From Actinomyces marmotae (GTDB lineage: Bacteria > Actinomycetota > Actinomycetes > Actinomycetales > Actinomycetaceae): DNA of 64,000 nt. The stretch is taken from assembly GCF_013177295.1 (NCBI RefSeq), contig NZ_CP053642.1, forward strand, positions 1,550,001-1,614,000, given 5' to 3'. How positions within the stretch are numbered: position 1 is the stretch's first letter; every line of letters begins with the position of its first letter. This document shows positions 1 to 9,543 of the stretch, one piece after another. Below the pieces are notes generated by a model, which made no database searches, was not told the DNA's origin, and saw only the letters and a program-made list of their open reading frames with translations. Position numbers and translations under genes: made by a program.

Positions 1-444
1 GTCCTCGCCATAGGGGCCGTGCAGGAGGGGCAGGACGACGTCGATCTCCTCCAGGACGCTGGGGCCGGTCTTGGTCAGGGCCACCGGCGCTCCCCCTCCC
101 ATGCGCATGGCGAGCTCGCCGCGGCCCATGCCCTCGGCGGTGACGCGCACGGGCGGGGCGTCGTCCCGGAGTTCCAGGGCGGCGGGGTCGTCATCGACGA
201 GGACCCACCGCCCCTCCATGGTGATGCCAATGGGCACGACCTCGTAGCGATCCCGGTCGATGGCGGACAGGACCCCGGCGGCGGTGGCGCAGGAGATCGT
301 GTGCTCACCGCTGCGCCCCCCGAAGACGACGGCGACGCGAGGGCGCCTGCCGGACGCGGGACGAGCGCGGGCGGCAGGCGCCCCGGGGGCGTCGACGGCG
401 GGTTCTGCGGCGGAGGGAGCGGCGGGTTCCAGGGTCTCAGACAT
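1..444 (-). CDS. ddl: D-alanine--D-alanine ligase, N-terminal part (cut by window edge)
   Basis: Cytoplasmic ATP-grasp ligase that makes D-Ala-D-Ala for peptidoglycan precursors. The ATG lies at 442-444 and 148 codons are present. After about 35 low-complexity residues comes VVFGGRSGEHTIS (about residues 39-51), the signature of the Ddl N-terminal domain. The visible part ends in LHGPYGED, the conserved substrate-loop region. The ATP-grasp and C-terminal domains lie outside the window. In many actinobacteria ddl directly follows gpsA. Here two extracytoplasmic protein genes lie between them. Confidence 0.93.
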   Translation of the reverse strand, partial: MSETLEPAAPSAAEPAVDAPGAPAARARPASGRRPRVAVVFGGRSGEHTISCATAAGVLSAIDRDRYEVVPIGITMEGRWVLVDDDPAALELRDDAPPVRVTAEGMGRGELAMRMGGGAPVALTKTGPSVLEEIDVVLPLLHGPYGED

Positions 445-481
445 GGGCCCAGGCTACCCGCCGCTCACTGCCGTCACAGGC

Positions 482-2860
482 TCAGAGGGACGCGGGCCGT
501 CGCTTGGATCGGACCCTGCGGGCCGCCTCCCAGGCGACTCCCAGGAGGAAGACGACGCCTCCACTGATGAGGAAGACATCCGATCCCATCCCACCGGTGA
601 GCGGGAGCATCGGCACCGGCGATTTGGAGTTCTCGAAAGGCTTAGTGAACTTGTGATGAGGAGCGCCCTCGTGGGTGATGAAGTTCTGCGCGCGCTTGTT
701 AAGCACATAGCCCGCGGGAGCCTTGGACTCCCTGAGCTTCCGCCAGGTGTTCGCCAGGGGGAGGTTCTGGACATCGAAAGCGCCCGGCTTCGGATCGCGG
801 TCGTAGAGAGCCGTCGCGCCGTTGCCGCCCTGAGGAACGCATGAGTCCGCGTTATCAGCGACGCAGTCGGTGATGACCGTGCCGGCGGGGATGCCCTCGC
901 CGCTCATCTCCCATTCGGATCCGGCCAGGGCCTGGCGGGTGTCGGCGTCGATCTTGGTCCACGTGACCCGCCCTCGGCGGTCCTCACCAACGGTGCAGGC
1001 ATCGTTGTTGGCATCGCCATCGGAGTCCTGGTCCATGGTGACCTTGTTGTAGAGGCCCTTCGTGGAGTCGGCGGCGGCCCCGCCCGTCTGGCACTGGCCG
1101 AGGAGCTCGAAGCTTCCCGAGTCCATGGCCGTGGGATCAAGGCTGTACGTGATGACCACCTCGTGGGTCTTGGAGGCCTTGACGTCGAGCTCATCGCCTC
1201 GGGTCACGTAGTACCCGGCCTGATCCTTGTTCACCTTGACGCCGTCGACCTCGACCTTGTCGATTGAGAATCCTTGGGGCGTGGAGGGGATGTCCACGAC
1301 CTCCGGGGATGTCCCCCGACCCGTGCCCGTGTTCGTCACCGTCACGCTGTAGGTGCGGCGCAGGGTGCTCGCGGTGGAGCCGACGACGAAACTGCCGTCG
1401 GAGGTCTCCTTCTTCACGGAGAAAGCGGGGAGTTCAGCGGGGAAGGTGTTGGTCGCCTTGATCTTGACATCGGCCTCGGAATCCAGTTTGAACGTCAGGG
1501 TGGTCTCACCATTCGGACCCGGGGTGAGGGTGGCCCCTGAATCGGGATTCAGGATCTCATAGGCCACCGTCACGCCTCTGGGGACATCCTTCTCCCTGAT
1601 TGTGCACCTGGCCGAGGACTTGGTTGTGGCGCTGGTGGTCTTCTCGCCGGCGGACACGGTGCCCAGCGGGATGAACTGGTCCGCCAGGCACTTGTACTCA
1701 AAGGAGTACTTGGTCCCGTCGGGGGCGGGCCCGCTCACTTCCTTCTGGATGGAGAACTTGACCTGCTTGCCGGAGCCCGCTCCGCCGGCATTGGGGACCT
1801 CCGCCTCACCGGGCACATCATAGTTGGGGCCTTTATCGGCATCAGGGCCGTTCTTAACCTTCGCGGTGTTGTGGAGCTTATCGTAGTCCTTGTAGTTGGG
1901 GTCGAGAGTGCCGTAGATTTTCATGAAGTACGACTCATAGCGATCGATGTAGTTGCCGTCCGCGTTCTTGTTGATCGTCACCCTGATGCCACGCTCACCG
2001 AATTTCTCACAGGTGTACCTGCTCTTGTCGAGGTAGTTCTTTCCGTACACCACCTTGTCGTACGGGCGCGGCGTGATGTTGTCAATAGTCAATTGCTCAC
2101 AACTGAGAACATAGCCCTCACCGCCCGGGTCCTCGATCACCGGCTGGGCATCAGAGTAGTTCTGCTTCGTGGCGCTGCCAATACCGAGACTCCAGACGAC
2201 TTGATTCCTCGCCGAGTCGACCTGGCCGTACTTGGAACTGACGGCGAATGTGCCGGCCGGAGGCTCGGGCAGTAGCTCGGACTTCAGCGTCGCCTCACCC
2301 CTGCATCCCTTGAAGAGGAGGTCGTGCTTGCCGACAGCCGCCCCCTGCGTCCACACGATGTTGAGGAACGCGGACCCCGACACCGAGCCGTGGTTGCTCA
2401 CGTAATCGCCGAGGGTGAGCGTGACCGTGGCGCCCTTGCCGGCACCCCAGGTGACAGTGCCGACCTTCTCACCCGCGGCGTCATGGACGTCGAAAGGCTT
2501 CAGAAGGGGGTAGACCTCGACGAGCTCTGGCAGCTTCATCGTGATGGTGTCGCCTGGATTGGCGTTGGCGTCAACCGTCCATTTCCACTGGAAGCGGGCC
2601 AACTGCCCGCCCCTGCTCCGGTAAGTGTCCTCACCATCGATTTTGGTGACGTTGGGCCCCGGCTGCCAGGCGAACTCAGACAAGCTGCCGGCACAGGGGT
2701 TGACAGCCGCCGACGCGCGGGGCAGCGCGCCGGGGAGCACCGGGAGCACGAACAACAATGACGCCATGGCGACGACGATCAGGATCATCGACGCCCTCGA
2801 CGTCATTCGACCTCGGCGATGACGCGAGATCCGGTCATGGGATAGGGATGGCAAGAGCAT
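482..2860 (-). CDS. LPXTG-anchored surface protein with adhesin-like and SpaA-like domains
   Basis: Sortase-anchored surface protein, probably a pilin-like adhesin. From the N-terminus: a positively charged n-region and hydrophobic signal segment ending near PRASAA; an Ig-like adhesin region with SGSAFLNIVW; a DUF5979-like module starting SIQKEVSGPAP; a DUF11-like module (YSVTVTNTGTG); a SpaA/prealbumin-like module starting TWTKIDADTRQALAGSEW with an E-box-like RESKAPAGY. The C-terminus has LPLTG (41 residues from the end), a hydrophobic segment and a basic tail. No sortase gene is visible here. The start is uncertain: the ATG at 2860 touches its GGAGGA, while the ATG at 2806 has GAGG at a better spacing and still leaves a complete signal peptide. 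Confidence 0.85.
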   Translation of the reverse strand: MLLPSLSHDRISRHRRGRMTSRASMILIVVAMASLLFVLPVLPGALPRASAAVNPCAGSLSEFAWQPGPNVTKIDGEDTYRSRGGQLARFQWKWTVDANANPGDTITMKLPELVEVYPLLKPFDVHDAAGEKVGTVTWGAGKGATVTLTLGDYVSNHGSVSGSAFLNIVWTQGAAVGKHDLLFKGCRGEATLKSELLPEPPAGTFAVSSKYGQVDSARNQVVWSLGIGSATKQNYSDAQPVIEDPGGEGYVLSCEQLTIDNITPRPYDKVVYGKNYLDKSRYTCEKFGERGIRVTINKNADGNYIDRYESYFMKIYGTLDPNYKDYDKLHNTAKVKNGPDADKGPNYDVPGEAEVPNAGGAGSGKQVKFSIQKEVSGPAPDGTKYSFEYKCLADQFIPLGTVSAGEKTTSATTKSSARCTIREKDVPRGVTVAYEILNPDSGATLTPGPNGETTLTFKLDSEADVKIKATNTFPAELPAFSVKKETSDGSFVVGSTASTLRRTYSVTVTNTGTGRGTSPEVVDIPSTPQGFSIDKVEVDGVKVNKDQAGYYVTRGDELDVKASKTHEVVITYSLDPTAMDSGSFELLGQCQTGGAAADSTKGLYNKVTMDQDSDGDANNDACTVGEDRRGRVTWTKIDADTRQALAGSEWEMSGEGIPAGTVITDCVADNADSCVPQGGNGATALYDRDPKPGAFDVQNLPLANTWRKLRESKAPAGYVLNKRAQNFITHEGAPHHKFTKPFENSKSPVPMLPLTGGMGSDVFLISGGVVFLLGVAWEAARRVRSKRRPASL

Positions 2861-3164
2861 TCCTCCACATCTTTCAACCCTAAATACGACAGAGGAGGCA
2901 TGCGGGCACCCCAGGGGAATGGGCGCCCTAAACACCGACCATCAATCTACCCCCGGCCGAAGATTAACTCAGCGGAGTTATCACAACGAGACCGAAAATA
3001 GATGGCATTGTTGCTCACCCCTCCCTCTCATCCCACTGAGCGGACGATCATTCATCTCCTTTCAGGCCGCGAGGCGCTTACCGGCTCGGCCCGCGAGCGG
3101 CCCGGGACGTGCCATGGGACACAAGGCGCTATTGTCGTCCCACCACTGCCCACGAGGAGGAACC
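2861..3164. other. Divergent intergenic region between surface protein and AMIN-like lipoprotein
   Basis: About 300 bp with no convincing gene. It is less G/C-rich than its surroundings, especially around 2870-3010, as expected where two divergent promoters lie. No regulator box could be assigned. A strong GAGGAGG ribosome-binding site at about 3154-3160 serves the lipoprotein start at 3165. Confidence 0.5.
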
Positions 3165-3866
3165 ATGACCACCGCGCCCAGCCGCCGCATCTTCACCGCC
3201 TCCGGCCTCGTATCCCTGTCCTCCCTGGCGCTGGCCTCCTGCGGCTCCGCCGCCGACCCCGCTCCCCCCACCCCCAGCGCCCCGGACGCGGCCCCGGCCA
3301 CCAGCGCCGCCGCGGATGGCGCCGCCGCCACCGGGCCGACCTCCACCGGGCCGACCTCCACCGGCGAGCCCCTGCCCACCGCCACGACGATCGCCACCGC
3401 CTCGGAGTCATCCGCCACGGGCGCCGACGCGCTCTGGGTAGAGACGGGCTCCGCGCAGGCGGCCAGCGACGCGGCGAGCCTCCTGGTGACCGGCGTGCGC
3501 ACGGGGACGCATGAGGACTACGACCGCGTCGTCGTCGACCTGAGCGGCGAGGGGACGCCCGGCTGGCGGGCGGACTGGGTCGCCGACGCGGGCACGCAGG
3601 GCAAGGGCGACCCGATCCAGCCCTCCGGCGACCACATCCTGCGGATCTTCGGAACGGGCGCGCGCATGCCCTTCACCGCTGAGGAGATCGCGTCGGTGCA
3701 GAAGACCCTCAGCGCGGAGGTGGGCATGCCGGCGATCGCCTCGGTCTACTACGACCCGACCGTCGAGGCCCAGTACCAACTGGTCCTGGGCACCACATCG
3801 CGGTCCTACCGGATCTTCGCGCTTAACTCTCCCACGCGCCTGGTCGTGGACGTCAAGCATCCCTGA
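3165..3866 (+). CDS. AMIN-like domain lipoprotein
   Basis: Predicted secreted lipoprotein of 233 residues. Signal peptide with Arg-Arg near residues 6-7, a hydrophobic stretch and lipobox LASC. A long Ala/Thr/Pro/Ser-rich linker (about residues 30-90) follows and includes a duplicated TGPTST. The C-terminal 130 residues, from VTGVRTGTHEDYDRVVVDL to LVVDVKHP, resemble AMIN-like domains of actinobacterial lipoproteins, thought to act at the cell wall. No enzymatic motif is visible. The ATG at 3165 is chosen because GAGGAGG lies just upstream and the signal peptide starts there. A hairpin follows the stop codon. Confidence 0.82.
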   Translation: MTTAPSRRIFTASGLVSLSSLALASCGSAADPAPPTPSAPDAAPATSAAADGAAATGPTSTGPTSTGEPLPTATTIATASESSATGADALWVETGSAQAASDAASLLVTGVRTGTHEDYDRVVVDLSGEGTPGWRADWVADAGTQGKGDPIQPSGDHILRIFGTGARMPFTAEEIASVQKTLSAEVGMPAIASVYYDPTVEAQYQLVLGTTSRSYRIFALNSPTRLVVDVKHP

Positions 3867-3878
3867 GCGGCGCGTCCC

Positions 3879-3904
3879 GCCCTCCCGCTCCCGGGCGGGA
3901 GGGC
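3879..3904. terminator. Bidirectional terminator between lipoprotein and gpsA
   Basis: Inverted repeat with a 9-bp perfect G/C stem (3879-3887 pairs with 3896-3904) and an 8-nt loop, followed by GCCCCTTTA. It lies between the convergent stops at 3866 and 3911, so it can serve both genes. Confidence 0.75.
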
Positions 3905-3910
3905 GCCCCT

Positions 3911-4945
3911 TTAGTCGATCCGCTCGCCGTGGACGCCCTCGGTCTTGCGGGGGCGCGCCAGGAGCGCGTCATTGACCTCCTCGACGCTCGCCGCCCCCTC
4001 CACGACGGCCACCACTCCCGCAGTGATCGGCATCTCAACGCCGTGCCGGGCGGCGAGATCGAGGACGGCGCGCGCGGACTTAGCGCCCTCGGCCACGCCC
4101 CGCGAGGCCGAGGCGGCCTCGTTAACGCTCATGCCCTCGCCGAGGTGACGGCCGAAGGACTGGTTGCGGCTCAGTGGCGAGGAGCAGGTGGCCACGAGGT
4201 CGCCCATCCCGGCCAGGCCCGCGAAGGTCTCGGGGCTCGCGCCCAGGGCCAGACCCAGGCGGGTGATCTCCACCAAGCCCCGGGTAATGATCGTGGCCTT
4301 GGAGTTGTCGCCGTAGCCCCGGCCGGCGGCCATGCCGACGGCGAGCGCGATGACGTTCTTGACCGCCCCGCACAGCTCAACGCCGAGCACGTCGGTGTTC
4401 GTGTAGGGGCGGAAGGCGGCGGTGGCGCAGGCGGCGGCCACGCGCACGGCCAGGCCCTCGTCCGCCGCGGCGATGACGGTGGCGGTGGGCTGCCGCGCGG
4501 CGATCTCGTCGGCGAGGTTGGGGCCGGAGACCACGGCGAGGCGCTCAGGCCCCGCCTGGAGGGCCTGGCCCAGGACCTCGCTCATGCGCATCCCGGTGCC
4601 CAGTTCAATGCCCTTCATGAGGGAGACGACGGCGACGCCCTCCTCAAGGCGCCCGGCGAGGGGGGCGACGATCCCCCGGGCGGCCTGGGAGGGCACGGCG
4701 ACGACCAGCATCTGCGCGCCCCTGACGGCCTGGGCCATGTCCGTCGTCGCCCGCACGCCGGCGGGCAGGCGCAGGCCGGGCAGGTAGCGCTCGTTGGCGC
4801 CGGCGTTGATCTCCTCGGCGATCTCAGCCCGGCGCGCCCAGATGGTCGCGCTGCCGCCGGCCTCGGCGATGAGGGAGGCGAAGGCGGTGCCCCAGGCCCC
4901 TGAGCCGATGATGGCGGCGCGGGCCGGCGCCCCCTGGCCGGTCAC
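3911..4945 (-). CDS. gpsA: NAD(P)+-dependent glycerol-3-phosphate dehydrogenase
   Basis: Reduces dihydroxyacetone phosphate to sn-glycerol 3-phosphate for phospholipid synthesis; cytoplasmic. The N-terminal Rossmann motif is GSGAWGTAFA (about residues 14-23). Family motifs SGPNLADEI and GAVKNVIALAVG are present, the latter holding the catalytic Lys. The length of 344 residues is typical. It starts with GTG inside the stop region of plsC (4-bp GTGA overlap), so the two are probably translationally coupled. Together they supply glycerol phosphate and acylate its product. Confidence 0.96.
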   Translation of the reverse strand: MTGQGAPARAAIIGSGAWGTAFASLIAEAGGSATIWARRAEIAEEINAGANERYLPGLRLPAGVRATTDMAQAVRGAQMLVVAVPSQAARGIVAPLAGRLEEGVAVVSLMKGIELGTGMRMSEVLGQALQAGPERLAVVSGPNLADEIAARQPTATVIAAADEGLAVRVAAACATAAFRPYTNTDVLGVELCGAVKNVIALAVGMAAGRGYGDNSKATIITRGLVEITRLGLALGASPETFAGLAGMGDLVATCSSPLSRNQSFGRHLGEGMSVNEAASASRGVAEGAKSARAVLDLAARHGVEMPITAGVVAVVEGAASVEEVNDALLARPRKTEGVHGERID

Positions 4946-5787
4946 AGCCCGGCCTCCTCCGACTCGACGCGGCCGCCCGGGGCATCACCGGCCCCGGGCT
5001 CGGGCCGGGCGGCCACCCCGGGGGCCGCCCCCGGGTCCGGGTCGGGCCGGCGCTCACCATAGGCCCCGGGGCCGTGGTCGATGTCGTAGCGCGGGTCGAA
5101 GGGGCGGGGCGCCTTCTCGCCCCGGATGACCTCGAGTTCGGCGGTGATGGCGCGCATGATCTCAGCGGTGCAGGCGCGCACGGCGTCGTGGTCGTCGGTG
5201 TCGCTGCCGAAGCGGGTGAGGTCCAGCGGCTCGCCCACGCGCACCGTGACGGGCTTGGGCGGGAAGGGGTGGAAGGCGTCGGTGCAGGTGTCCATGATGT
5301 CCTGCCCGCCCCACTGCGCCATGGGGATGACGGGCACGCCGGTGCTCATGGCCAGGCGGGCCGCGCCGGTCTTGCCAACCATCGGCCACTTCAAGGGGTC
5401 GCGGGACAGCGTGCCCTCGGGGAAGATCATGATGACGCCGCCGTCGGCGAGGACCCTCTCGGCCTCGCGCAGGGCGTCGGAGGCGCTCGCCGTACCGCGC
5501 TGAACGGGGATCTGGCCGCCGGCGCGCAGCACCTGCCCGACCACGGGGATCTTGAACAGGCTGGCCTTGGCCAGGGAGTAGGCGGGGATATCGGCGTCCA
5601 CGAGCGTGCGCATGGCGGTGAGGGCGTCGATATTGGACAGGTGGTTGGCCACGGCGATGAAGCCGCCGTCGGCGGGGAAGCGCTCGACACCGGTCACGCG
5701 CTGGCGCGAGACGATCTTGAGGAAGGGGATGATCGCTCCGCGCGAGGCGAAGCGGTAGAACAGGCTCATAGGACGCTTCTGAGGCAC
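4942..5787 (-). CDS. plsC: 1-acyl-sn-glycerol-3-phosphate acyltransferase
   Basis: Membrane-associated acyltransferase that makes phosphatidic acid from lysophosphatidate. The catalytic NHLSNID (NHx4D) lies near residues 48-54, with the second block FPEGTLSRD further on. The C-terminal 60 residues are a Pro/Gly/Asp/Glu-rich tail beyond the usual fold. The GTG start at 5787 is tentative; an ATG six codons further in (5769) is an alternative. It lies between murA and gpsA and overlaps gpsA by 4 bp. Confidence 0.93.
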   Translation of the reverse strand: MPQKRPMSLFYRFASRGAIIPFLKIVSRQRVTGVERFPADGGFIAVANHLSNIDALTAMRTLVDADIPAYSLAKASLFKIPVVGQVLRAGGQIPVQRGTASASDALREAERVLADGGVIMIFPEGTLSRDPLKWPMVGKTGAARLAMSTGVPVIPMAQWGGQDIMDTCTDAFHPFPPKPVTVRVGEPLDLTRFGSDTDDHDAVRACTAEIMRAITAELEVIRGEKAPRPFDPRYDIDHGPGAYGERRPDPDPGAAPGVAARPEPGAGDAPGGRVESEEAGL

Positions 5788-5858
5788 GGCACGACTCTAG
5801 CCGGATCGGGCCCGGCCGCGCCGCCTCACCGGGCGCGGCGCCCTCGTGTCGCGCGGCG

Positions 5859-7181
5859 TCAGGCCAGGCGGGTCACCTTGGCGTCCAGTGAGCCCAGTTT
5901 GCTCATGAAGTGCTCGTAGCCGCGGTCGATGAGGTTGATGCCCTCCACGCGGCTCGTCCCCTGGGCGGCCAGGGCGGCGATGAGGTGGGAGAAGCCGCCG
6001 CGCAGATCGGGCACGACGATATCCGCGCCGCGCAGGGGCGTGGGCCCGGAGATGACGGCGGAGTGGTAGAAGTTGCGCTGCCCGAAGCGGCAGGCGGTCC
6101 CGCCCAGGCACTCGCGGTAGACCTGGATGGCCGCGCCCATCTTGCACAGGGCCTTGGTGAAGCCGAAGCGGTTCTCGTAGACGGTCTCGTGGACGATCGA
6201 AACGCCGTCGGCCTGGGTGAGGGCCACGACGAGCGGCTGCTGCCAGTCGGTCATGAAGCCGGGGTGGACGTTGGTCTCCACGACGATGGAGCGCAGGTCC
6301 CCGCCGGGGTGGTAGAAGCGGATGCCGTCGTCGCGCACGTCGAAGGCGCCGCCGACCTTCCGGAAGATGTTGAGGAAGGTCGTCATATGGCTCTGGTGGG
6401 CGCCGTGGACGAAGACGTCGCCGCCGGTGGCCAGGGCTGCGGAGGCCCAGGAGGCCGTCTCGATGCGGTCAGGCAGGGCGGTGTGCCGGTAGCCGGCGAG
6501 CTCCTCGACGCCCTCGATGTGGATGATGCGGTCGGTGTCCACGGAGATGATGGCGCCCATCTTCTGCAGCACGTCCACCAGGTCCATGATCTCGGGCTCG
6601 ACGGCGGCGCCGCGCAACTCGGTGCGCCCATCGGCGCGCACGGCGGTGAGCAGGGTCTGCTCGGTGGCGCCGACGCTGGGATAGGGCAACTCGATGACGG
6701 TGCCGCGCAGGCCATCGGGCGCGGTCAGGCGGATGCCGGCCTCGAGCTTGTCGACGACGGCGCCGAAGCTGCGCAGGATGTCGAGGTGGAAGTCGATCGG
6801 GCGGTCCCCGATGCGGCAGCCGCCGAGGTCGGGGATGAAGGCCTCGCCGAGGCGGTGCAGGAGGGGCCCGCAGAACAGGATCGGGATGCGCGAGCTGCCG
6901 GCGTGGGCGTCGATGTCCGCCACATGGGCCGCCTCCACGCGGGAGGGGTCGAGGCGGAGGATGCCGGCGGTCTGGTCGTAGTCCACCTGGACGCCGTGGA
7001 GGGTCAGCAGTCCGGAGACCACCTCGACATCCCGGATGAGGGGGACGTTGCCGAGCACCGACGGCGTCGTGCCGAGCAGCGCCGCAACCATCGCCTTGGG
7101 GACGAGGTTCTTCGCGCCGCGCACGGTGATCTCACCGCTGAGCGGGCGGCCGCCCTCAACCTGAAGAAGACCGTCGACCAT
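5859..7181 (-). CDS. murA: UDP-N-acetylglucosamine 1-carboxyvinyltransferase
   Basis: Cytoplasmic enzyme of the first committed step of peptidoglycan synthesis, transferring enolpyruvate to UDP-GlcNAc. The protein has 440 residues, slightly longer than typical. The N-terminal GGRPLSGEITVRGAKN contains the substrate-binding Lys-Asn. GGCRIGDRPIDFH holds the Cys that corresponds to the catalytic, fosfomycin-reactive cysteine. The ATG at 7181 is preceded by AAGGAGG at ideal spacing, so the long upstream open frame is not used. It lies downstream of leuCD and upstream of plsC-gpsA on the same strand. Confidence 0.96.
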   Translation of the reverse strand: MVDGLLQVEGGRPLSGEITVRGAKNLVPKAMVAALLGTTPSVLGNVPLIRDVEVVSGLLTLHGVQVDYDQTAGILRLDPSRVEAAHVADIDAHAGSSRIPILFCGPLLHRLGEAFIPDLGGCRIGDRPIDFHLDILRSFGAVVDKLEAGIRLTAPDGLRGTVIELPYPSVGATEQTLLTAVRADGRTELRGAAVEPEIMDLVDVLQKMGAIISVDTDRIIHIEGVEELAGYRHTALPDRIETASWASAALATGGDVFVHGAHQSHMTTFLNIFRKVGGAFDVRDDGIRFYHPGGDLRSIVVETNVHPGFMTDWQQPLVVALTQADGVSIVHETVYENRFGFTKALCKMGAAIQVYRECLGGTACRFGQRNFYHSAVISGPTPLRGADIVVPDLRGGFSHLIAALAAQGTSRVEGINLIDRGYEHFMSKLGSLDAKVTRLA

Positions 7182-7282
7182 GCCTACCTCCTTAACGCCG
7201 CGCGGCTGGGTCCGCGCTCCGCCCGGCGCAGGGACGGCGGGCCAACCAAGCATAGGCGAGGCCAGGCGCCCGGCCGACCTCC

Positions 7283-7936
7283 TCAGGGTGTGGGCATCTC
7301 CGCACCGCGGGCGGGAACGACCTCGGCGGGGGGCAGGTGGCGGGCGGGCAGGGTGGCGGGCTTGAAGGAGGGGCGGGCGGCCTCGTAGGCGCTGATGGCC
7401 TCCTCCTCGGTGAGGGTGAGCGAGATGTCGTCGAGGCCCTCCATGAGGCACCAGCGCACGTAGTCGTCGATGGCGAAGGTGGTGCGCAGGCCCGCGCACG
7501 TCACGGAGCGCTCCTCAAGGTCCACGGTGATCTCGGTGCCGGGCTCGTTCTCGAGGATCTTCCACAGTTGCTCGCAGTCCTCGGGGCTGACGACCCCGGC
7601 CACGAGCCCCTGCTTACCGGCGTTGCCGCGGAAGATGTCGGCGAAGCGCGGGGCGAGGACGACCTTGAAGCCGTAGTCCTTCAGGGCCCACACGGCGTGC
7701 TCGCGGGAGGAGCCGGTGCCGAAGTCAGGGCCGGCAACGAGCACGGAGGCCCGCTTGTAGGCCTCCTGGTTGAGGATGAAGTCGGGCTCGCCGGCGCGCC
7801 AGGCGGCGAAGAGGGCGTCGTCGAAGCCGGTGCGGGTGATGCGCTTGAGGTAGACCGCCGGGATGATCTGATCGGTGTCGACGGCGCTGCGGCGCAGCGG
7901 GGCACCGATACCGGTGTGGCGGATGAACTTGTCCAT
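7283..7936 (-). CDS. leuD: 3-isopropylmalate dehydratase small subunit
   Basis: Small (swivel-domain) subunit of isopropylmalate isomerase in leucine synthesis, partner of LeuC just upstream. The frame beginning [11 protein letters not shown] carries [12 protein letters not shown] and the substrate-binding [13 protein letters not shown] typical of LeuD. At 217 residues it is normal length plus a short Pro/Ala tail. The frame stays open far upstream through the leuC coding sequence in another phase; the ATG at 7936 with its LeuD-like start marks the real beginning. leuC stops 35 bp upstream, so the pair is one operon. Confidence 0.96.
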   Translation of the reverse strand: MDKFIRHTGIGAPLRRSAVDTDQIIPAVYLKRITRTGFDDALFAAWRAGEPDFILNQEAYKRASVLVAGPDFGTGSSREHAVWALKDYGFKVVLAPRFADIFRGNAGKQGLVAGVVSPEDCEQLWKILENEPGTEITVDLEERSVTCAGLRTTFAIDDYVRWCLMEGLDDISLTLTEEEAISAYEAARPSFKPATLPARHLPPAEVVPARGAEMPTP

Positions 7937-7971
7937 GGTGATCCTGCTTCCCTGTCTCGTCCCGGTGTCCC

Positions 7972-9414
7972 TCAGGCGGCCCGGCCCGCAGTGGCGGCCC
8001 GCCCGGCCACCGGCTCCAGGTCCGCTGGGGTGGACAGCCTCCCGCGCACGGCCGTGGCGGCGGCGACGACGGGCGAGACCAGGTGGGTGCGCCCGCCCTT
8101 GCCCTGGCGGCCCTCGAAGTTGCGGTTCGACGTTGAGGCGCAGCGCTCCCCGGGGGTGAGCTGGTCGGGGTTCATTCCCAGGCACATGGAGCACCCGGCG
8201 TTGCGCCACTCGGCGCCGAAGCCCTTGAAGACCTGGTCCAGGCCCTCGGCCTCGGCCTGGAGGCGGATGCGGGCGGAGGCGGGGACAACGAGCATGCGCA
8301 GGCCCGGGGCCTTGGTGCGGCCGCGCACGACCTCGGCCGCGGCGCGCAGATCCTCGATGCGCCCGTTGGTGCACGAGCCGAGGAAGACGGTGTCCACGGC
8401 GATGTCCCGCAGCGGAGTTCCGGGGGCGAGGCCCATGTACTCCAGGGCGCGCTCGGCGGCGCGGCGCTCGGTCTCGTCGGCGATGGTGGCGGGGTCGGGG
8501 ACGGACGCGGAGATCGGCAGGCCCTGCCCGGGATTGGTGCCCCAGGTGACGAAGGGCTCGATGTCCGCGGCGGTGAGGACGACCTCGGTGTCGAAGACGG
8601 CGTCGTCGTCGGTGCGCAGGGTGCGCCAGTGCTCCAGCGCGGCGTCCCAGTCGGCGCCCCGCGGGGCGTGGGGGCGGTCCTTGAGATAGTCGAACGTGGT
8701 CTCGTCGGGGGCGATCATGCCCGCGCGGGCGCCGCCCTCGATACTCATGTTGCAGATCGTCATGCGGGCCTCCATGGAGAGGCCCTCGATGGCGCGGCCC
8801 CGGTACTCGATGACGTGGCCCTGGGCCCCGTTGGTGCCGATCTTCGCGATGATGGCCAGGATGATGTCCTTGGCCCCCGAGCCGGACGGCAACTCGCCGT
8901 CGATGGTCACGCTCATGGTCTTGAAGGGGGCCACCGGCAGGGTCTGGGTGGCGAGCACGTGCTCGACCTGGCTGGTGCCGATGCCGAAGGCCAGCGCCCC
9001 GAAGGCGCCGTGGGTGGAGGTGTGGGAGTCCCCGCAGACCACGGTCATGCCGGGCTGGGTCAGGCCCAGCTGGGGGCCGACGGCGTGGACGATGCCCTGG
9101 TCGGCGTCGCCCAGGGAGTGGATGCGGACCCCGAACTCGGCGCAGTTGGCCCGAAGCGTCTCGATCTGGGCGCGGCTGGTGACGTCGGCGATCGGCAGGT
9201 CGATGTCGAGAGTGGGGGTGTTGTGGTCCTCGGTGGCGATCGTCAGGTCCGTGCGGCGCACCGAGCGCCCGGCCAGGCGCAGCCCCTCGAAGGCCTGCGG
9301 ACTGGTCACCTCGTGGATGAGGTGGAGGTCGATGTAGAGCAGGTCCGGGGCCCCGTCCGCCCCCTTCTTGACCACATGGTCCCGCCATACCTTCTCGGCG
9401 AGAGTCATTCCCAT
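7972..9414 (-). CDS. leuC: 3-isopropylmalate dehydratase large subunit
   Basis: Large [4Fe-4S] subunit of isopropylmalate isomerase, 480 residues. Aconitase-family features include [12 protein letters not shown] near the start, [21 protein letters not shown], and the cluster ligands in FLGSCTNGR and the [10 protein letters not shown] segment. The ATG at 9414 has AAGGGG eight bases upstream; an ATG two codons later is also possible. It is divergent from the IclR-type regulator at 9544, an arrangement typical of NdgR/LtbR control of leuCD in actinobacteria. Confidence 0.97.
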   Translation of the reverse strand: MGMTLAEKVWRDHVVKKGADGAPDLLYIDLHLIHEVTSPQAFEGLRLAGRSVRRTDLTIATEDHNTPTLDIDLPIADVTSRAQIETLRANCAEFGVRIHSLGDADQGIVHAVGPQLGLTQPGMTVVCGDSHTSTHGAFGALAFGIGTSQVEHVLATQTLPVAPFKTMSVTIDGELPSGSGAKDIILAIIAKIGTNGAQGHVIEYRGRAIEGLSMEARMTICNMSIEGGARAGMIAPDETTFDYLKDRPHAPRGADWDAALEHWRTLRTDDDAVFDTEVVLTAADIEPFVTWGTNPGQGLPISASVPDPATIADETERRAAERALEYMGLAPGTPLRDIAVDTVFLGSCTNGRIEDLRAAAEVVRGRTKAPGLRMLVVPASARIRLQAEAEGLDQVFKGFGAEWRNAGCSMCLGMNPDQLTPGERCASTSNRNFEGRQGKGGRTHLVSPVVAAATAVRGRLSTPADLEPVAGRAATAGRAA

Positions 9415-9430
9415 CGCGTTACCCCTTCAC

Positions 9431-9463
9431 TCAGCGTCGCTCGGCGCCGTTTCAGCGTCGCTC
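9431..9463. promoter_or_regulatory. 12-bp direct repeat in leuC leader (candidate operator)
   Basis: TCAGCGTCGCTC occurs at 9431-9442 and again at 9452-9463. The centres are 21 bp apart, about two helical turns, immediately upstream of the leuC start. The spacing fits cooperative binding on one DNA face. Assignment to the neighbouring IclR-type regulator is inference. Confidence 0.45.
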
Positions 9464-9508
9464 ACTGTCTTTCGTGACACACCGTTGCCGTAGATCCTCG
9501 ACATTACT

Positions 9509-9518
9509 TGAGATCTCA
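9509..9518. promoter_or_regulatory. Perfect 10-bp palindrome upstream of ndgR-like gene
   Basis: TGAGATCTCA, a perfect palindrome in the divergent leuC-regulator region, 26 bp before the regulator ATG. It could be an operator for autoregulation. No known consensus is claimed. Confidence 0.35.
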
Positions 9519-9543
9519 GCCCTCGGGATGGCAGTATCAGAGT

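Noticed and set aside
7936..9388. Upstream part of the leuD frame as a LeuC-LeuD-like fusion of 701 residues
   Set aside because: The upstream residues are Arg/His/Pro-rich nonsense out of phase with leuC. leuC itself is intact in another frame.
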